In this document: piece by piece, positions 57,488 to 64,000 of the stretch
Position numbering within the stretch: the first letter of the stretch is position 1
How the letters are laid out: each line of letters opens with the position of its first letter
Origin: Limonium bicolor
Taxonomy: Eukaryota > Streptophyta > Magnoliopsida > Caryophyllales > Plumbaginaceae
Direction of reading: 5' to 3'
NCBI GenBank assembly: GCA_023374045.1
Contig: CM041777.1
Span: 482,647,594 to 482,711,593, forward strand
DNA: 64,000 nt
Translations under genes and position numbers: made by a program
The notes under the pieces: generated by a model
Database searches by the model: none
What the model saw: only the letters and a program-made list of their open reading frames with translations
What the model was told of the DNA's origin: nothing

Positions 57488-59930
57488 AAATGGCGCCGTT
57501 GCCGGGGACTAGATTTATTCTAGTCCCTAAGCCCCGGATTATTCACTTGTTATATTAGAATATTTGTCTATTTTATTTGTTGTTATTTATATTAATTATC
57601 TTTATATTTTGTTTATATTATTATTATGTATGTTTTATAATCTGTTTCAGTGAGTACGTTTGATCTTCGCAGAAAAAGGAAAAAAAACGACGGTACTCAC
57701 GTCCGCCCAAAGTTACGCGGACGCAAGTGAGGACGCGAGGAGAAGCAGCGTGTCCGCTTAAGGAAATAGGCGCGTCCGCCTAAAACAACGCGGACAGAGG
57801 GGCGGACGCCCCCAATTCAAAAGCTAGACGACGCGTTTCAAAAAAAAATCAGTTCTTCCCCAATTTGCTCCAGCTCGACCCGACGAAGAACAGCTCGCGC
57901 GAATCGCCTTCCCTCTTCAACTTGCTCCAGTTCCTTCATTTCTCCACCGAACCACTTATATTATTATTGTGTTTGTTTCTAATCATTTTATTTTCCAATC
58001 TGTTTCAATAGTTACGTTTTATATACAGAAACACAAAAAATAAGTCCACAAGAGATGGAGGTGTTCGAACAAGAGTTTTGTTATTCTTAGTATTTATACT
58101 GCTCCGTATGTGGGGGAGCTCATGATTATGAGGATTGTCTCATATTCCAAGAACAACTCTGGTTAGAAGATCAACCAGACTACCTGGAGAGAATCGCTCA
58201 ACAGCAACCAAAGAGCAAAACAGTTCATGAGGTAGAACAACACCCCACTACGGATGTAAGTTACTCTCTTCCCTCTACGGTCACCTACCGCCAGTTTCCA
58301 TCCTTCTCTATGCTCTATCCAGAAAATGAGGATACTTACATCCTCGAAAATGAAGAGAAGGAATTGCCATCACCTCCCGCTAAGTTATCCAAACTAAACG
58401 CCACTATCACCTTCGAAGAATCAACTTTCTCTGAAGATGATATCGATCAGCGTTCTTTCTATGAGCCTCACCTACAAGAGGAGGATGTTTACATCCTCCA
58501 ATTTGAGGAAGAAAAGTCATCACCATCGGGTCTTCTGTTAGAACTACGTTACCGGCAGTACCTCCTCAAACACCAGGTTTCGTGGAGTATCCATTTTCCT
58601 ATTTTATATGCCGAAGTAACGTTTTGTTTTGATCCAGGTGGTTTTCTTTTAATTATTGTCAACTCCGTTTTCCTGGCAGAACTTTTGTCTACTTATATTT
58701 TTTATCCAGGATAACGAAGCGGGCGTCTAGCCAAAGACGTTAAAGAAGGGCAGCTTCCCGGGAGGCAACCCGGATGAACTTTTATTTTATGCTTTTATGC
58801 TCTTTTAATTTTCAGGTTCTCTTTAAATTTATTTTTGCTAACTTTTAACTCCGTTTGTAGTATGGTTGCTTCTAGTGTCTTATGCAGGTGCAAATTCATG
58901 TCTACACTGCAACCAATCTACGCTACTTGAGGCTGAAGCTCAAGTGTGGGGGAACTCCTTTAAACAACTAGCAAAAATAATATCAGGGGAGTACCAGTTT
59001 CTTTAATTATGCTTTTATTTAAATAAAAACTGCAGAGGAGCGTTTATGTGCTTAAATGTTTATTTGTGACCTTTGTGTTATCTCTATTTTATCTACTTAC
59101 CGAAAAGGTCTTCTGAAACCTTCCCTTGTTTTTCTGGTGAACAATGAGGACATTGTTCAAATTAAGTGTGGGGGAGTGTGCCCTTTCGGTGGAATTTTGT
59201 GCTTAAATGCTTAATCTCTCTGCTTATCTTGCGTTTGTCCAATTCAATATTGTGGACCCTTTATATGTGGGTTGTTCTCTTTAAGAATAAATACTGTTAT
59301 GAATTGTGGGATAAATGGTACAAAATTTTAAAATTTTGATTACTTTTGAGGAGCATTTTATATGTGGTGTGACCAAATAATCTGCAAATGGTTGGATTTT
59401 ATTGCTCAGGGTTTCTTTCTGTCTTCTCTCTTAGGGATTGCTAAGGGGTGCTTCTTTGTTAAAAAAAAAAAGAAGAGAAGAATACAAAAAAATATAAGGG
59501 ACTTGCGAGACACCATTGGTAACCAACAAAGAAAGTTGAGTGTTCTTAAAAACAAAGGCGTGATGCCTACATTTTCTCATCTCTTATGCAAAAGTGAAAC
59601 AAATGCATGAATCTATTTTTCCTTTTGTTTTCTCCTCAATGCCCATTCTTGAGAGAAGTTGGCTATGGTAAAAGTTCTCAAAGTCACCTAAACGAGGAGC
59701 ATTGAAGTACCTTGGATCATACCCCGAAACTCTATATTTTGTTTTTACCCTGAGCACACCTATGCCACCAGCAGTTGATGGATCGCACTCCTCAATAAGT
59801 TAAAAAGATCATGAACTGTTCTCCTCTTTATCCTACCCTTCATAATAATATTTGTTAGTATTGAGCATTTCCTACTTGCTTGGGTACGTGGTTTTGCTTG
59901 AGGACAAGCAAAAAGATAAGTGTGGGGCTG
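57488..59930 (+). other. Second internal region of the tandem element
   Basis: 2443 bp, nearly identical to 53380-55823, including primer site (57491-57508), GCGGAC cluster, zinc-knuckle frame and all three hairpin-purine modules. Confidence 0.9.
58055..58714 (+). pseudogene. Short gag-like frame with zinc knuckle, copy 2, same TAG
   Basis: Same frame as 53948-54607 with the identical TAG at 58088-58090 and the same C-x2-C-x3-H-x4-C pattern. A few amino-acid differences appear downstream, and no new stop has arisen. The shared TAG predates the tandem duplication. Confidence 0.5.
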
Positions 59931-61590
59931 TGATAAGTGTCCAAAATGAGCATGATTTATAGGTGTATTTCATATACTATATTAGCACTTTTTCTTGCTC
60001 ATTTCTCCACTTCGGTTAGTTTTCCTCTAGTTTATGTTTTATTGTTATCTCACAAATTTATTGTTTAAACATGAGGAAAACCAGGCTGGGAGTAAAGTAG
60101 ACGAAGAGACGAACGCATAGACGCAAACGGCTCTGAAAACGGAGTCCAAACGAAGAATCTAGAGCCGGTCAAAGTTTGTAGAAGAAAATAAGTCACGCGG
60201 AGACCACACATGCGTCCGCATGGGGCTGGGCGGACAGCTAGGCGGACCACACATAAGGTGACCGCGTCGGACTTAGGCGGACGTGAGTGAGTTACTAAGG
60301 CGGACACACACACAGGCGGAGACCACACTTGTGTCCGCATGTTCTCAGGCGGACGCCCACGCGGACAAGAGATGGAGAGACCGCGGGCGAGAGACAGACG
60401 TCCGCATGGTTTCAGGCGGACAGGGAAGCGGACAGCCACGCGGACGTGACTAAAAATCAACGCGCGCCAGTTTTCTTCTTCGCCCGTCGACTTGCTTCTG
60501 CCTTATCCATCTACTCCGCCCACCGCCTACCTTAATTCACTCACGCGTTGTCTCCACCTCTGTCTGCAATCAATGAGCTGCAATCAATCGGCAATAAATG
60601 TTCTTCCATCTGCCTCTTCCTTTCTCCTATATAAACACATGTTCCTTCTGCTCTCAAAAACAGCCACCACCCAAACAATCCAGGATCGATCCACTTCACC
60701 ACACATCACACGTCCATCCCATTTCTCTTCTCCCGTCTTCTCCATTTTATTTATTTTACATTCCACAATATCCACCTCTAGTCCTACGTATACAAAATAG
60801 CAGAACGAATGCAGGAGTGACTACAGATGATTTCTACTACTCTTGTTTCTGTTTATCTATTTAATATGTTAGGCTAGAATATTTATACTCTGGGAATGGT
60901 TATTATGTGTTTGTATTAATTATGCAATATTTTTACTGGTTTTATTTAAATACAGTCTGTTACGATTAAAGCTTATCTCTCGCCTTTTTAATAAATGTCA
61001 TGAGTTTATTAAATTGCTTGCTAAGTTTATTTTGATCAGACCGGTGATAAATAGATAGGTTAATTAAGCCGTAAATCTGGAGAAAGCTTATTATGATTTA
61101 ATAAGTTAGTATTTTCAGATGCAAATATAATTTCTCATATCTAAACCGTCCGTTTACATGTGTTATGCTTGAACCTGGATTAGAACCTTGCATTTTCTGG
61201 TAAACGAGTTCTTTTGAGTCTATGACTTAGACCTTAAGATAATAAGAGGAATTTTGCCAAACAATTATAATTAAACCAGTAGACCTAGCATAATTAAGCA
61301 GATATATATTAACCTGAACCAGAGTCCCGTTTTTTCTGTTAACTTAGTTTATTTTATCAATCCTTTTTATTTATAAAAACAAGTCAATTAATCCCCCCCC
61401 CCCTTTTTGTGACACGCTTAGGTACTATAATATTCGCCTTAGTCCCACGGTTCGATATCCGGTCGCTTACATTTTTACTAAACTACCACGACCGGGATTT
61501 GTTTGCAGCCCGACGTTTATTTTGAGTTTTAATTTCTTTTCTTTTATGTTAATTACACCAGTTCTAACCACTCAGATATACACGTCTGCA
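59931..61590 (+). repeat. Tandem element, LTR 3
   Basis: 1660 bp. C run of eleven. Followed by target duplication TGTAC at 61591-61595. Confidence 0.92.
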
Positions 61591-61797
61591 TGTACCTTTT
61601 CATGACGTCTACTCATCATTTAGGCAGGTCATAATTTGTAGTTACTGTATGTTTTGGACAGTTGTTAACGCCCTTCGACGGACCAAGTAAGAACTAACTT
61701 ACTATTCCTCACTGTACTATCTCACACCCTGTATCCCAAGGCTAATTTTGGTTTGTATTCGGTTCTCAGAGCGTAACTACGCTCTGATACCACTTTT
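61591..61797 (-). promoter_or_regulatory. LARD-3 internal 5' end with primer site and hairpin
   Basis: In sense TGGTATCAGAGC (61792-61781) is an exact complement of the tRNA-iMet 3' end, five bases after the LTR. The hairpin CAGAGCGTA-GT-TACGCTCTG (within 61766-61787) covers the site; its stem has a paired change relative to LARD-1. Confidence 0.85.
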
Positions 61798-64000
61798 TGT
61801 AACACCCCAACCCGAAACTCCACAACCTGAACGATGATAGCTCCCAAAGATAACTGGAAATGCAGCGGAATAAATACATAAAACGGGTGGTGCTACAACG
61901 CCGTTAGTCACCCATGTGACTAACAAGGCTAACTCCAATACAACTTACAAATGATAAGGTCTGAGCGCTGAACACAAACCGCTTAAAACAACAAAAGTCA
62001 ATCATAAAAGTATAGTACTGTAAAATTATACCGGTAGTAATAATCCGCTGTCTTAATTCTACCCCACCAACACTCGGTCGGGTAATCTCTTCTTTCTTCA
62101 TGTACCTGGAAATGGTTAGCCATGAAACGGCTCAGCAAAATAAATTGCTGGTATGAGAGCGTGCAGCCCACAAGCTACTGGGCCACACCAACTACTTTGT
62201 CGAATACATACAGATCATTTTTTTTGTAAAGCTGTAAACACACAGCATAATATAATCATAACAAACATCCATACAAGGATAATAATGTCACACAGAACAA
62301 GATCTCAGAAGGTCAATTTAGATGTCCTGTAATTGTTTACTAGTAGTCAGATCCTCACAATGGGACTAACATGTATATAAGAGTACCTCACAGCAGTGGA
62401 GGTATAGTGACCTCGTTAAACTCCATCTTCATAGAGTAAATTGGTCGGGTATGATAAACCCTTAGACGAGATGGGACTCTCGTACGAGTAGGTGGGTAAT
62501 AATTCCCTCACAAGATAACGTAGTTAACTCCTGTACTAAAAGAGGTGGGTATCGTACCCTCGAGAGAAATAAAGTCTTCCTCCCAACTTGAAATGTTCTG
62601 GTACGGTCCCGGTGAGTGGACATAGAGTGCACCCAAAACTCCCGTCGCGACGTAAATTTGAATAGGAGACGACCTGAGACAGGTACAGCTCCTGTAGCAT
62701 GCATGGCCAGATACAACTGGGCTCCTCGCTTCTCGTAGTATAGAATTTGTTAGATGTCACACGAGGACGTTAATCAAGAACACAATGTGTATTGCCAGTT
62801 ATCACGTTTAGGACAACGACGTTTGTTATAAAGTGAAGTTAGTGAGAAACTTGAGTACAAGTTCTTGGTATAATAATACATAGGTATTTAATCCACTGGT
62901 AATGTAGTGTTGTATGCGTGGAACATACACGTTACAGTTTGTATCATCACGCACATAAAGTAACACAACAGTGCACAAGAGTAATACAACAATTTACAAT
63001 AATTATCTTGGTCGTTATTTCAAACAACAGATAGCACACAAGCCGGTATAATCCGGTAGCAAGCAGGCTGCAAGAATCCCATACCGTTCACCGTAGATTG
63101 TACTTGTTTAGTTCCCGGTCAACGTCTGGTCAAACAAAGTCCTAGAATAGGATTAACTGAGAAGGTTAATTTATGTAACTCTCGCATAAGATTTTTATCG
63201 TAACGTACAGTGATTACGTACTCCCTCGTCATTTTATGTGAGGTCGGTTTACAATAATTATTATTTCTTTCACTTCTTAACTGTACTTATAAATAAGGAA
63301 TTATTATATACCTTAAATCCTATAGTCTTTATTTACAAGACTTTTATTGCATGGTAGTATACTTTATTTATTCCCATGATTTTATGTATGACATATTGAC
63401 CATTCTCCTTAGTTTATTTAATTCCTTGTATATATTTTTATATACATATATTTATACATGTATGTACACAAGTATTGTTTATAAGACATATTGTATCTGT
63501 CCAGATGACCTAACAACTTATAAATTTGTCAATGACATTTATTGGTCATATGTAAATTAATTATCCTCTTAATTTTATACTCAATATACTATAACTCCAA
63601 TTATTATTTGGTACTCACACATTAAATTCCTTATATTCATTTCCTTTTGATTTACTTGCAAATCTTAAATGTATATATTTTATATACATGTATTATTTAT
63701 GATACATGATTTTTAATTGTCTAAATGACATAACCACTTAATAAATTCTCAAATTGTATTTACATGTCAAGCATGGACTTATTATTCCCCATATCTTTTA
63801 TTAACTACAAACTAACCCCAAATAATATTTTTTCTTTACAAATGAATTACTTGTACCTATATATCATATAGTTTAATTTCATAAATCCTTAAATCATAAT
63901 TTCTTTCTAATTCTCTAAATATCCATAGGTCCTACAAATATTTTAATCCCATAAATACGCTATACTTTTCGGTTATTATATTATAACCTCAATTATTTCA
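61798..64000 (-). repeat. LARD-3 5' LTR, partial (cut by the window edge)
   Basis: Homologous to 27785-29990 with scattered differences. It carries the stem-loop at 61903-61924. The remaining 3.7 kb, the right target duplication and the rest of the LINE should lie beyond 64000. Confidence 0.9.

Larger units (their letters stand above)
51715..61590 (+). mobile_element. Tandem non-autonomous LTR element (LTR-internal-LTR-internal-LTR)
   Basis: Three LTRs (51715-53379, 55824-57487, 59931-61590; about 1660 bp each) flank two internal regions (53380-55823 and 57488-59930; about 2440 bp each). TGTAC precedes the first LTR (51710-51714) and follows the last (61591-61595), and no duplication lies between, so one insertion was later duplicated by unequal recombination. 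Ends are TGATAAGT and GTCTGCA. The primer site matches tRNA-Asp. There is no protease, RT or integrase, so movement depends on a helper. It shares LTR start, primer and polypurine modules with the Athila element nearby. Confidence 0.92.
27785..64000 (-). mobile_element. LARD-3: giant non-coding LTR element, right LTR cut by the window
   Basis: The left LTR is 27785-33694 (5910 bp). The internal region is in three pieces (33695-37928, 51368-51714, 61591-61797) around two younger insertions and totals about 4.8 kb. The right LTR starts at 61798. In sense (minus) the right LTR is the 5' LTR. It has a perfect tRNA-iMet primer site, a polypurine tract and no gag or pol. TTTAT at 27780-27784 would be the left target duplication; the right one is outside. 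The LTRs differ more than those of LARD-1 by eye, so it is older. Confidence 0.85.

Overview
This window is plant nuclear repeat DNA. I see no host gene, rRNA or tRNA gene. Every recognisable piece is a transposable element of plant type: giant LTR elements primed by initiator tRNA-Met, an Athila-lineage Ty3/gypsy element primed by tRNA-Asp, a compact non-coding relative of it, a LINE, and the end of a CACTA transposon. The setting suggests nested repeat-rich heterochromatin of a seed plant, probably an angiosperm. I cannot name the species.

Layout from the left. 1-697 is the end of an LTR cut by the window edge (LARD-0). 698-768 and 14843-14916 are two pieces of one CACTA transposon, split by LARD-1 (769-14837, minus strand, target duplication GACGC on both sides). 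The CACTA end sits inside the 5' LTR of LARD-2 (14917-26296, plus strand). LARD-2 lies in a broken LINE (26297-27784, minus strand). The LINE is cut on its other side by LARD-3 (27785 to beyond 64000, minus strand). The internal part of LARD-3 holds an Athila-type element (37929-51367, minus strand) and a tandemly duplicated non-autonomous element (51715-61590, plus strand; order LTR-internal-LTR-internal-LTR, single target duplication TGTAC).

The three LARDs (large retrotransposon derivatives) have LTRs of about 4.0 to 5.9 kb and internal regions of about 4.8 to 6.1 kb with no gag or pol. What they keep is RNA-like structure: a hairpin on the primer binding site, a hairpin in front of each of two polypurine tracts, a pair of internal hairpins with mutually complementary loops, and a stem-loop near the LTR end. 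Several stems differ in sequence between elements but still pair, which suggests selection on structure. The LARDs presumably borrow proteins from coding elements.

The Athila-type element carries gag, protease, RT, RNase H, integrase and an env-like frame, all with in-frame stops or frameshifts, so this copy is dead. The tandem element shares its LTR start (TGATAAGT), tRNA-Asp primer site and hairpin-plus-polypurine signals, so an Athila-type element is the likely helper of the tandem element. A second shared pattern is an array of hairpins, usually exactly 36 nt (10-base arms, 16-nt loop), found in the LTRs of LARD-1, LARD-2 and the Athila element and again inside the Athila element. Two otherwise different element groups therefore carry the same cassette in opposite orientations.
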